This document shows positions 1 through 7,214 of a stretch of DNA of 33,728 nt, piece by piece. Position 1 is the stretch's first letter. The number at the start of each line of letters is the position of its first letter. A model generated the notes under the pieces. The model made no database searches. It worked only from the letters and a program-made list of their open reading frames with translations, and had not been told where the DNA came from. Location of the stretch: contig NZ_CP150484.1 in the NCBI RefSeq assembly GCF_037997115.1, positions 8,542,754 through 8,576,481 on the forward strand, read 5' to 3'. This stretch comes from Amycolatopsis coloradensis. Lineage in GTDB: Bacteria; Actinomycetota; Actinomycetes; Mycobacteriales; Pseudonocardiaceae. The position numbers were made by a program, and so were the translations under genes.

Positions 1-27
1 GATCTTGGGCGAGGTTGACAGGTGGGG

Positions 28-72
28 CGAAGGCTCCCTTCGCTGCGTCTGATGCGACGAAGGGAGCCTTCG
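28..72. repeat. Intergenic palindrome, 15-bp stem
   Basis: CGAAGGCTCCCTTCG at 28-42 pairs with its reverse complement at 58-72 around a 15-nt loop. The AAGG-N-CCTT theme resembles the palindrome at 23577-23623. It could act as a bidirectional terminator for an upstream gene outside the window or belong to a dispersed palindromic repeat family. There is no T-tract. Confidence 0.8.
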
Positions 73-215
73 GCCCTGGTCGTGGGTCGGGTTGGTCGCG
101 AACTGGCGTCCTTTGTGGACACCGTCCGTTCAAGCCCCCTGTCGCCCGCCCCGTTCGAATCGCCAACAGCGGCACTGACCAGCGTCTATGCGACTTCGCC
201 GGGACCCTGACCTTC

Positions 216-241
216 AGGGTAGGGAAGGAGGCCTTCACGGA
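216..241. repeat. Half copy of the 23577-23623 palindrome
   Basis: Twenty-six bases here are identical to 23601-23626, that is, the right arm and flank of the intact palindrome near the accD gene. The matching left arm is missing, so this copy cannot form the long hairpin. This is direct sequence identity within the window; that it is a decayed dispersed repeat is inference. Confidence 0.85.
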
Positions 242-408
242 TTTGAAACCCAAGCATGCGCCGAAAGGGTTAATGGCTTGGGACGGGCCCGGCGATACGC
301 GATACTCATCAGGCGTTTAATTTTCGCCGGTCCGCTGTCCGGACCACGCGTTGTCCGCCGAGCGGCCCTCTCGCTAACGTGCCGCGTCGGGGAGACAGGG
401 GGAACCGT

Positions 409-1056
409 ATGAACGAACGCCTTCGCGTGCTCGTGGTCGACGACCATCCGCTGTTCCGGTTCGGGGTCTGCACCTTGCTCGCCAACGAACCGCTGGTCGA
501 CGTGGTCGGAGAGGCCGCGAGCGGCGCGCACGCGATCAGCGCGGCGAGCGCCCTCGATCCCGACGTCGTGGTCATGGACCTGCATTTGCCCGATATCAGC
601 GGCGCCGAAGCGACCCGGCACATCGTCGCCGAACGGCCGGACGTCGGCGTGCTCATGCTGACGATGGCGGACGAGAGTGAATCCGTTTTCTCGGCGATGC
701 GGGCCGGAGCCCGCGGATATCTGCTGAAGGACGCGGAGCCCGACGAAATCATTCGTGCCGTTCACGCCGTCGCGAGGCGCGAAGCGATCTTCGGGCCCGA
801 CATCGCGACGCGCGTTCTCGGCTTCTTCAACCACTCTCAGCCGAGCACGGACACGGTGTTCCCGGAACTCACCGTCCGCGAACGAGAGGTCCTCTCGCTC
901 ATCGCGGGCGGGCACAGCAACACCGCCATCGCCAGCACTCTCTGCCTCAGCCCGAAAACGGTGCGGAACCATATTTCGAACGTCTTCAGCAAGCTCCACG
1001 TCGCGGACCGCGCCGAAGCGATCGTGCGTGCCCGCGAAGCGGGGTTGGGTCGCTGA
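409..1056 (+). CDS. NarL/FixJ-family response regulator
   Basis: 215-aa DNA-binding response regulator. The N-terminal receiver has the acidic pair D11-D12, phosphoacceptor D57 (in VVMDLHLPD) and the LLKD lysine motif. The C-terminal LuxR-type helix-turn-helix begins at about residue 148 (LTVREREVLSLIAGG, then NTAIASTL, TVRNHISN). All phosphotransfer residues are present, so it should be phosphorylated by a histidine kinase, but none is adjacent. The ATG at 409 is chosen over an upstream GTG because AGGGGGA sits at ribosome-binding distance and the protein then begins directly at the receiver. It is followed by a second LuxR-type gene with a degenerate receiver and by a DUF4255 gene. The promoters it controls are unknown. 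Confidence 0.93.
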   Translation: MNERLRVLVVDDHPLFRFGVCTLLANEPLVDVVGEAASGAHAISAASALDPDVVVMDLHLPDISGAEATRHIVAERPDVGVLMLTMADESESVFSAMRAGARGYLLKDAEPDEIIRAVHAVARREAIFGPDIATRVLGFFNHSQPSTDTVFPELTVREREVLSLIAGGHSNTAIASTLCLSPKTVRNHISNVFSKLHVADRAEAIVRAREAGLGR

Positions 1057-1192
1057 AAAAGCGACCCCCGATAAGGGCGGCTTTTCGGGCAATTCCGGGA
1101 CCGGAGTCCCATGCGCCCGGGACACCCCACCCGGCAGGGTGAGTAGTGCGGGGGGTGGGACCCTCGCACCGTTCGAGGGGAATGGGAATCAC

Positions 1193-1825
1193 ATGTTCGA
1201 ACCGAACAGGACACCGGTGGTCGTCCGCGCCACCGATCCGATTTTGCACAACGGCGTCTGCATGACGCTCCGCTCCCGTGACGATGTCTGGCTGGTGGAC
1301 GGGGAGGCCGCCGACCCGACGATGGTGGCCCTCCTGGTCACCGACCGCCTCGACGAGGCCATGACGCAACTGCTGTCCGCACTGCACCACCAAGGGTTCA
1401 CCCGCATCGTGCTCATCGCGGGTGAAGTCGACGACAACGAGATCCTCAGCGCCATCGAACACGGCGTCTGCGCGGTCGCCCGGCGTTCCGAGGCGGGCGC
1501 CGACGTCCTGGTCCGGCTGATCAAGGCGGCCGCGGCCGGGGAAGGCGCGCTGCCGCCCGACCTGCTCGGCAGGCTGCTGCACCGGGTCTCGCGGCTGCAA
1601 CGCCAGGTGCTGCAGCCGCGCGGCCTGCACTTCGGTGGCATGAGCAGCCGGGAGACCGAAGTGCTCAAGCTGGTCGCGTCGGGATTCTCGACGCAGGAGA
1701 TCGCCGACCAGCTCTGTTATTCGCAGCGCACGGTGAAGAGCATCCTGCACGACGTGACCAACCGGTTCCAGCTCCGGAACCGCTCGCACGCGGTGGCTTA
1801 CGCACTGCGTGAGGGATTGATCTGA
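1193..1825 (+). CDS. LuxR-type regulator with degenerate (pseudo-) receiver domain
   Basis: 210-aa protein with a clear C-terminal LuxR helix-turn-helix at about residues 145-207 (SSRETEVLKLVASG, TQEIADQL, RTVKSILHDV). Its N-terminal ~115 residues have the size and helix pattern of a receiver. The usual Asp-Asp pair is replaced (VVVRATDP) and no phosphoacceptor Asp lies at the end of beta-3 (MVALLVTDRL). It therefore probably does not work by phosphorylation and may respond to a ligand or partner. The start ATG has GAGGGG upstream. The next gene starts 4 nt after its stop, implying co-transcription with the DUF4255 protein. It lies 136 nt behind the canonical regulator, with which it might heterodimerise (inference). 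Confidence 0.88.
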   Translation: MFEPNRTPVVVRATDPILHNGVCMTLRSRDDVWLVDGEAADPTMVALLVTDRLDEAMTQLLSALHHQGFTRIVLIAGEVDDNEILSAIEHGVCAVARRSEAGADVLVRLIKAAAAGEGALPPDLLGRLLHRVSRLQRQVLQPRGLHFGGMSSRETEVLKLVASGFSTQEIADQLCYSQRTVKSILHDVTNRFQLRNRSHAVAYALREGLI

Positions 1826-1829
1826 TCCC

Positions 1830-2243
1830 GTGATCAGCCAGGTCGACGAGGCGTTGTGCCTGCTCATCGCACCTCATCTGCCGGAGGGGACGGTGGTCCG
1901 GCTGGATCCGCCGAAACCCACCTGGCAGACCGAAACGCGGGTGTCGAGCGTCGATCTGTTCCTCTTCGCCCTGCACGGCGCCGGCCCGGGAACCGGCGCC
2001 GTGCGGGCGAACCGGTGCGAACTGTCCTATTTGGTCACGGCGCAGGCGGACAAGGTCCGGGACGAGCACACCCTGCTCGCCCGTTCGCTGCGGACCCTGC
2101 TCGGGACGGAGTTCCTCATGGTCGACGAGCAGCCGTTGCGGATGACTCTCGGGCACACCGATCCGACCGGGCTGTGGGTCAGCCTCGGCCTGCCCGCCCG
2201 GGCGGCGTTCGTCGTCACGGTCACGGCGGACTACCGAGACTGA
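1830..2243 (+). CDS. DUF4255 / Pvc16-like N-terminal domain protein, orphan
   Basis: 137-aa protein resembling the DUF4255 (Pvc16_N) family: an opening ISQVDEALCLLI, a central VSSVDLFLFALH, the signature CELSYLVTA followed by DEHTLLARSLRTLL, and a terminal strand LWVSLGLPARAAFVVTV. Family members are usually encoded in phage-tail-like contractile injection systems, where the Pvc16 protein is thought to terminate or cap the tube. They are normally nearer 190-200 aa, so this is a short form. No sheath, tube, baseplate or AAA+ ATPase gene is nearby. The GTG start lies 4 nt after the preceding regulator's stop, and the 3' end overlaps the convergent unknown gene by 23 nt. A role in an injection machine encoded elsewhere, or a repurposed domain, are both possible. 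Confidence 0.75.
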   Translation: MISQVDEALCLLIAPHLPEGTVVRLDPPKPTWQTETRVSSVDLFLFALHGAGPGTGAVRANRCELSYLVTAQADKVRDEHTLLARSLRTLLGTEFLMVDEQPLRMTLGHTDPTGLWVSLGLPARAAFVVTVTADYRD

Positions 2244-2733
2244 GCACCGAGGACCGCCGCAGGACCACCCCGCCGATGGACGACAGCTGCCCGCCGAAGA
2301 GCTCGCACCATTCGGCGGCCGTCTCGGGCGGGCCGCATTCGCCTGCCCGCCTGGCCCACCCCGCGCGGACTTCGAGGCGGTAGCCGAGGATGCCGGTCAG
2401 GGTCAGCCCGTTCCGGCTGGCGCCGACCCCGCACATGCCCCGGTAGAGCCGGGCGTCCGGCGGCCGGAACTCGGCGCTCTGCTGGACGAACCGGTGTCCC
2501 GCCGCCCCGGTCACGGTCGCGACCGGGGTGTCGAACCCGCTGACGAACAGCCCCTTCGACAGCAGGTCCAAGGCTTCCGCCTCCATCCGCTCCACCACTC
2601 CGGGCGGACGGCGGCACGCGTACAGGGCGCCCTCGAAGGACAACCCCACGGTGACCGCCACCTTGCCGATCTCCAGGGTCGCCGCGGCCACCGGACTCAC
2701 CGGCGGGTGGTACCGGAACGCCGTCGCACGCAC
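2221..2733 (-). CDS. Hypothetical protein, 170 aa
   Basis: I do not recognise this protein. It is 170 aa, predicted soluble, without an obvious signal peptide, and has three Trp and several Cys (YACRRPP, GMCGVG, WCELFGG). A TACCGT box (2740-2745) sits 6 nt upstream of the GTG start, the leaderless pattern seen repeatedly in this window, which supports this start and the reality of the gene. It runs convergently into the DUF4255 gene with a 23-nt overlap of the two coding ends. Codon third positions are GC-rich as in its neighbours. No function can be assigned. Confidence 0.65.
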   Translation of the reverse strand: MRATAFRYHPPVSPVAAATLEIGKVAVTVGLSFEGALYACRRPPGVVERMEAEALDLLSKGLFVSGFDTPVATVTGAAGHRFVQQSAEFRPPDARLYRGMCGVGASRNGLTLTGILGYRLEVRAGWARRAGECGPPETAAEWCELFGGQLSSIGGVVLRRSSVLSLGSPP

Positions 2734-2796
2734 CCCCCGACGGTAGGTCCGCGCGCTTCCGTGGCCTTGCCCGATCGGGAGAACCTTGGGGAGGTC

Positions 2797-4080
2797 TTAG
2801 CGAGGAACCCGCTCGGCCGGCCAGCGCACCTCAGCCACATCGCCCGGCCGGGGCACCTTCAGGAAGAGGCTGAACACCGCGGGCTGCTTGCTCGACAGCT
2901 CCAGCCGTCCACCGTCTGCCTCGATGAGCGCGCGAGCGAGCGCGAGCCCGACGCCGGTCGACCCGCCGCCGGAGAAGCCACGTTCGAAGATGTGCGGCGC
3001 GAGCTCGTCGGGCACCCCCGATCCGGTGTCGGCGACCTCGATGACGACGGTGCCTTCCGTGTCGCCGCGCCGCGCGGCGAGCGTGACCGTTCCCGCGCCG
3101 TGGCGCAGCGCGTTGTCGAGCAGGACGCCGACGACCTCGCGCAACCGGCCCGGCGTCGCCCTCGCCCTCAGCCCGTCGGTGACACGGATCCGCAGATGCC
3201 TTCCTTCGGCGCGAAGCAGCTGTCGCCACTCTTCGGAGACTTCGGGAAGCACTTCCTGGAGGTTCACCGGTTCCGCACCGACCTCGCGCGCCGCCCGCGC
3301 GGCGGCCAGCAGTTCGTCGAGGGCCTCGGCGAGCCGGTCAGCCTGTTCCTGCGCGGCCTTCGCCTCGTCGACGACGTCTCGGTCGGAGTGGATGGTGAGC
3401 GGTTCGAGCCGCAGCTGCAACGCGGTCAACCGGCTCCGCAGCTGGTGAGAGACGTCGCCGACGAGCTGCCGTTCCCGCTGGACGAGCTGGGCGAGCGCCG
3501 AACCGGACGCGTCGAGCGCCTCGGCGACCATGTCGAGTTCGCCGACGCCGTAGCGCTTGGGATCCGGCCGGAAATCGCCGCCGCCGAGTTTGACCGCGCG
3601 ATCCGCGACGTGTCGCAGCGGTTTCGCGAGCCTTCGCGCGGTCACCGTCGCGACCACCGTGCCGGTGCCGACCGACAGCACGACCAGCAGCACCACCAGC
3701 AGGGTGACCTGGGTCTGGCGGGTGCGCATCGGCCCGGCGGGCACGGACAGCTCGACCTCGCCGTGCAACGCGATCGGGGCCCGTTCGGACACCACGTCCG
3801 AGCCGGGATCGGAGCCGTAGCGCTTCTCGATCTGCCCTTGCGCGCGGACGGTCAGCAATCCGCCCTGCGGCACGGCGACCCGGACCAGGTCGAGGTTGAT
3901 CGGCTGGCCGACCGCGATCTCGCTGTCCAGCGTCGCCGCTATCCCACGGGCCGAGGAAGCGAGGTTCTCGCGGTTGAGGTTATCGACCAGCTGCCACGCG
4001 GTGATCCCCAGCGGGATGCCCAGCACCGCCGCGGTGACCGCGACGGCGAGCAGGATCGCCAGGAGGATGCGTCGGCGCAT
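2797..4080 (-). CDS. Sensor histidine kinase (HAMP, HisKA, HATPase)
   Basis: 427-aa membrane sensor kinase. TM1 is about residues 4-26 and TM2 about 125-147, flanking a ~100-residue extracytoplasmic sensor region. HAMP follows (about 148-200), then the HisKA phosphorylation site GDVSHQLRSRL with H212. The ATP-binding domain shows the N box LLDNALRHG, the G1 box VADTGSGVP, the F box IFERGF and the G2 box GVGLALARALIEADGG. It starts one base after the stop of the upstream OmpR-type regulator, so the two form a tightly coupled operon. The signal is unknown; the architecture suggests envelope or extracellular sensing. Confidence 0.94.
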   Translation of the reverse strand: MRRRILLAILLAVAVTAAVLGIPLGITAWQLVDNLNRENLASSARGIAATLDSEIAVGQPINLDLVRVAVPQGGLLTVRAQGQIEKRYGSDPGSDVVSERAPIALHGEVELSVPAGPMRTRQTQVTLLVVLLVVLSVGTGTVVATVTARRLAKPLRHVADRAVKLGGGDFRPDPKRYGVGELDMVAEALDASGSALAQLVQRERQLVGDVSHQLRSRLTALQLRLEPLTIHSDRDVVDEAKAAQEQADRLAEALDELLAAARAAREVGAEPVNLQEVLPEVSEEWRQLLRAEGRHLRIRVTDGLRARATPGRLREVVGVLLDNALRHGAGTVTLAARRGDTEGTVVIEVADTGSGVPDELAPHIFERGFSGGGSTGVGLALARALIEADGGRLELSSKQPAVFSLFLKVPRPGDVAEVRWPAERVPR

Positions 4081-4081
4081 G

Positions 4082-4792
4082 CTATTCCGCGTTGAAGCGG
4101 AAGCCGACGCCGCGGACCGTGGCGATCCGCCGTTCGCCGTCGCCGTTCCCGCCGGGTTTGCCCGCCCTGCCCGCGGCTTCGTCGGCCGCGATCGCGAGCT
4201 TCCGCCTGAGCCACGACATGTGCATGTCGAGGGTCTTCGAGGTCTTCGATTCGAGGTCGTTCCACACCTCGGCGAGGATCTCGTCGCGGCTGACGACCTG
4301 GCCCGCACGGCTCATCAGCACCCGGAGCAGCTCGAATTCCTTGTTCGCCAGCTGCACCTCGTGCAGGTCCACGGTGACCATCCGGGCGCCGAGATCCATC
4401 CGCACTCCCCCGGCTTCGAGCACGTCGGGGGCCCGGCGGCGGAGCAGCGCGCGGATGCGGGCCAGCAGTTCGGCCAGCCGGAACGGCTTGGCGACGTAGT
4501 CGTCGGCGCCGGCGTCGAGCCCGACCACGAAATCGACCTCGTCCGTGCGCGCGGTGAGCATCAGCACCGGCACCTCGGTGCCGCTGGCGCGCAGGCGGCG
4601 GCACACTTCGAGCCCGTCCATCCCGGGCAGGCCGAGATCGAGGACCAGCAGGTCCACCCGGTCGCTCTCGGTCGCGTCGAGGGCGGCGGGCCCGTCGCCG
4701 ACGACCCGCACGTCATAGCCCTCCCGCTGGAGTGCGCGGGAAAGCGGATCGGCGATGGCCGGGTCGTCCTCGGCGAGTAGCACCATGCTCAC
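4082..4792 (-). CDS. OmpR/PhoB-family response regulator
   Basis: 236 aa from GTG 4792, or 234 aa from ATG 4786. The receiver has the acidic pair EDD, phosphoacceptor Asp in LVLDLGLPGMDG (residue 52 from the GTG) and the KPF lysine. A C-terminal winged helix runs from about residue 130 to the end (ANKEFELLRVLMSRAG, DEILAEVWND, LDMHMSWLRRKL, ATVRGVGFRF). I prefer the GTG because a TAGAGT -10 box (4800-4805) lies 7 nt before it, the leaderless arrangement common here. The kinase gene begins 1 nt downstream. A linker of about 20 residues rich in Gly/Ala/Glu is inserted inside the winged helix before ATVRG. Confidence 0.93.
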   Translation of the reverse strand: MSMVLLAEDDPAIADPLSRALQREGYDVRVVGDGPAALDATESDRVDLLVLDLGLPGMDGLEVCRRLRASGTEVPVLMLTARTDEVDFVVGLDAGADDYVAKPFRLAELLARIRALLRRRAPDVLEAGGVRMDLGARMVTVDLHEVQLANKEFELLRVLMSRAGQVVSRDEILAEVWNDLESKTSKTLDMHMSWLRRKLAIAADEAAGRAGKPGGNGDGERRIATVRGVGFRFNAE

Positions 4793-4834
4793 CTGGCCAA
4801 CTCTACGACCGCCGGGCGTGAAACCATCGTCACC

Positions 4835-5614
4835 GTGCCTGGCTACGAGAATGATCTGGAACTCGCCACCCGGCTGGCCGACGCCGCCGACGCCATCACC
4901 ACCGCCCGGTTCCGCGCGCTCGACCTGGCCGTGGAACGCAAACCCGACCGGACGCCGGTCACCGACGCGGACACCGCCGTCGAAGACGCCATCCGCGCGA
5001 TCCTCGCCGCGGACCGGCCGGACGACACGGTGCTCGGCGAGGAACGCGGCGGCACCGCGGCGACCGGCCGCGCCTGGGTGCTCGACCCGATCGACGGGAC
5101 CAAGAACTTCCTGCGCGGTGTCCCGGTCTGGGCGACGCTGATCGCGCTGGTCGAAGATGGCACGCCCGTGGTGGGCATGATCAGCGCGCCGCTGCTCGGC
5201 CGCCGCTGGTGGGCCGCCGCCGGCGACGGCGCCTGGATGAGCGACACCGCCGGGGAACGCCGCATCTCGGTGTCGAAGGTCGCGTCGCTCGAAGACGCGT
5301 ATCTGTCCACAACGGACCTGAACTCGTGGGTGGAGTACCACTCCCGCGAGAAGTACCTCGACCTCGTCAACGCGTGCTGGGAGAGCCGCGCGTTCGGCGA
5401 TTTCTGGCACCACTGCCTGGTCGCCGAGGGCGCGCTCGACGTCACCGCGGAATGCATCGTGAACCCGTGGGACGTCGCCGCGGCCCAGGTGCTGATCACC
5501 GAAGCCGGTGGCCGGTTCAGCGACCTGAACGGCGAAGCGCGCTACGACAACGGCTCAGCGCTTTCGACGAACGGCCTGCTTCACGACGAGGCCCTGGCGA
5601 TCCTGAAGCGCTGA
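4835..5614 (+). CDS. hisN: Histidinol-phosphatase, inositol monophosphatase type
   Basis: 259-aa member of the inositol monophosphatase superfamily. Metal-binding residues are visible: E69-E70 (GEERGG), D84 and D87 (DPIDGT) and D213 (NPWDVAAA). Length and sequence match actinobacterial HisN, which removes phosphate from histidinol phosphate in the penultimate part of histidine biosynthesis; a related inositol phosphatase role cannot be excluded from motifs alone. The GTG start is 42 nt from the divergently transcribed response regulator. No other his gene is in the window, which is usual for hisN in this group. Confidence 0.9.
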   Translation: MPGYENDLELATRLADAADAITTARFRALDLAVERKPDRTPVTDADTAVEDAIRAILAADRPDDTVLGEERGGTAATGRAWVLDPIDGTKNFLRGVPVWATLIALVEDGTPVVGMISAPLLGRRWWAAAGDGAWMSDTAGERRISVSKVASLEDAYLSTTDLNSWVEYHSREKYLDLVNACWESRAFGDFWHHCLVAEGALDVTAECIVNPWDVAAAQVLITEAGGRFSDLNGEARYDNGSALSTNGLLHDEALAILKR

Positions 5615-5625
5615 ACGCGCGTGTG

Positions 5626-5901
5626 TCACTGCGCCCCGGGCAGCAGGCCGACCGCACCACGCGCGACCTGCGACCACGCGAGACGGCCGAAGAGGTAGTG
5701 GCAGGCGACCTGTTCGCTGGTGAACCGGGCCCAGTCGTACCGGTTGCCCTGCTCACGCCAGAAGACCTCCCAGGCAGGCTCGGCGCCTTCCTCCTCGGTG
5801 CGCATGAGGCACCACGCGTTGTCCACCTCCGCGCCGACCGACACCACTTCGGGTGGCACACCCAGTGCGGCCAGCCACCGCAGGATCGTCCCCGTGTTCA
5901 C
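5626..5901 (-). CDS. Candidate immunity protein for the TNT toxin
   Basis: Small protein (91 aa), rich in Trp (AWCLM, AWEVFW, YDWARF, AWSQV) and acidic in its middle. It has no signal peptide or membrane segment. Its GTG start overlaps the stop of the TNT-domain gene (GTGA, 5898-5901), so it is translationally coupled to the predicted toxin. Position, small size and acidic character are those of the immunity proteins paired with secreted TNT NADases in actinobacteria. I do not recognise its fold, so the immunity role rests mainly on context. Confidence 0.7.
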   Translation of the reverse strand: MNTGTILRWLAALGVPPEVVSVGAEVDNAWCLMRTEEEGAEPAWEVFWREQGNRYDWARFTSEQVACHYLFGRLAWSQVARGAVGLLPGAQ

Positions 5902-6698
5902 CGAACCTCCCCCGTGACGTCCGCCAGGAAGCCCAGCGTGACGAGTTCATCGGCGCCCAGCACCGTGCGGAAGCGCACCCCGCCGCCGGGCTGGCCGAAC
6001 CATCCGGCGGTCACCGAGCGCCAGACCGGCAGTGGCCGCGCGACGCGGTAACGCCGATACGAGGTGACCCGATCGGGTGGCAACGAGCGCATCGACAACA
6101 AGGTCGCGTCCTCGGCGAACACCCGGCCGTGCTGATCCCCGAAGCGGTCGAGATGGGTGCCCGCTTCGAGCATCACCGGCCTCGCCGGGTCGGCTTCGTC
6201 CGGCCACAGGTAACCCGTCCCGGTCACGAAACGCGCCTTCCAGTCCTCTTGGGACATTCCGCCCCACGGATCGTGTCCCCTGGTCAACTCCGCCGGGGGC
6301 GCGACGCCCGGAGCCGTCGGCGAACGCCGGAAACCGCTGCTGACGTGGGACAACGCGTCCAGGTCGTCGAGCACGTCCGCCTCGGGATGGTCCTGCGGGC
6401 CGGAACCGCCCTCGGGGAGCGGCAACTGGCGCGCGGGTTTCCCCATCGCGACCGGCAGATGCCCGATGGGGAACATATGCACCAGAAACAGCGCGATCAC
6501 GCTCTCCCGCTCGGTCCGCAAGGCCCCCATGGGCGGCGGAGCGACGGGCCGGGGCGGAAACGGCACTCGCAGCGGCGCCACCGCGGGCGGCCACGGCGAA
6601 GGCGCGTACGGAGCGCGCGCCCCGTGCGGCGGGGTCGGGGCGTCGTACTCGGCAGGCAGCCGGATCGGGCCCGTTCCGGCCTCGCTCGGATCGGTCAC
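5898..6698 (-). CDS. TNT-domain protein, predicted NAD+ glycohydrolase toxin
   Basis: 266-aa protein. Residues 1-60 are Pro-rich and low-complexity; residues about 160-265 match the TNT domain of Mycobacterium tuberculosis CpnT, which hydrolyses NAD+. Visible landmarks are GYLWPDEADP, LDRFGDQHG (R185), MRSLPPDR (R204), WFGQPGGG (Q236) and the closing ELVTLGFLADV. By alignment from memory, the catalytic His of CpnT (YHxY region) falls on R215 in YRRYRV, so the active-site chemistry may differ. There is no classical signal peptide or WXG100 domain, and the export route is not evident. GTG 6698 is preceded by a strong GGGGGAGGT site. It is the gene immediately upstream of the putative immunity gene and 69 nt after a broken acetyltransferase. 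Confidence 0.85.
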   Translation of the reverse strand: MTDPSEAGTGPIRLPAEYDAPTPPHGARAPYAPSPWPPAVAPLRVPFPPRPVAPPPMGALRTERESVIALFLVHMFPIGHLPVAMGKPARQLPLPEGGSGPQDHPEADVLDDLDALSHVSSGFRRSPTAPGVAPPAELTRGHDPWGGMSQEDWKARFVTGTGYLWPDEADPARPVMLEAGTHLDRFGDQHGRVFAEDATLLSMRSLPPDRVTSYRRYRVARPLPVWRSVTAGWFGQPGGGVRFRTVLGADELVTLGFLADVTGEVR

Positions 6699-6767
6699 CG
6701 CACCTCCCCCAAGGAATCGGACCCCACCGGTGAACGGGGGAGGCAGCGGACAGGACGCGTCACGACC

Positions 6768-7214
6768 TTAGCGCCGACCGGCGTTCTCGTCGGCGGATAC
6801 CCGAAAGCGCATCAAGGCCCGCGCGGGCGGACGGCGTTCGACGAGTTCGAAACCCGCCTTGGTGAACGTGCTCACCGCGCCGTGGTACAGATCCGCGCCC
6901 GGTCGCGAAGTCGACCGCCGCCCGCAGCAAGGCGGTGAAAAGCCCTTGGTGACGGCTCTTCCTTCCGATGTGGAAGCACGTCACCGACCAGACCCCGGCG
7001 TGCTCGCCAGCCGCGGGTTGTCCGGCCGGGGCGAGACGGCGACCCAGCCGAGCGGCTCGTCGTCGGCCAAGGCCGGCAGCCCCAACGGTTTCCCGGCGGC
7101 GACCTCGGCGCGGACGTGCGCCTTGCGGCCGTCCTTGCCCGCCTGTTCGAACTCCGGCCCGAACACCCGCTCGAACAGCGGCCAGGTCTCGTCCGTGAGT
7201 TCCGCGAACCTCAT
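6768..7214 (-). pseudogene. Broken GNAT-family acetyltransferase
   Basis: Three reading frames are needed to read this gene. Frame one starts with ATG 7214 (MRFAELTDETWPLFERVFGP) and reaches PDNPRLA before shifting. A second frame carries the acetyl-CoA-binding region VWSVTCFHIGRKSRHQGLF and TALLRAAVDFA. A third carries DLYHGAVSTFTKAGFELVERR and ends at TAA 6768-6770. From memory, intact relatives have a Cys/Trp-rich segment between FGP and the following EFE-like sequence, and further residues at both shift points; these are missing here. At least two frameshifting deletions are therefore present. Its ATG overlaps the HMG-CoA lyase stop (ATGA), so it was once a coupled operon member. Confidence 0.82.

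Larger units (their letters stand above)
1..408. other. Gene-free leader with repeat pieces and upstream region of the first regulator
   Basis: No convincing coding region is seen here; the short open frames lack homology that I recognise. It holds a 15-bp-stem hairpin (28-72), a half copy of the palindrome found intact at 23577-23623 (216-241), and a 7-bp dyad CCCAAGC/GCTTGGG around 249-282. A compact GGTCCG/CGGACC hairpin lies near 330-346. The last ~100 bases presumably carry the promoter of the response regulator that starts at 409, but I cannot fix its boxes confidently. Confidence 0.6.

Noticed and set aside
1830..2733. Part of a complete contractile injection system locus
   Set aside because: Only one DUF4255-like gene is present; no sheath, tube, baseplate, spike or ATPase gene is found on either side within the window.
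2494..4095. A 533-codon open frame on the plus strand
   Set aside because: It lies antisense to the histidine kinase, whose domains are unmistakable. Its translation is Arg/His/Gln-rich without motifs, typical of a high-GC shadow frame.
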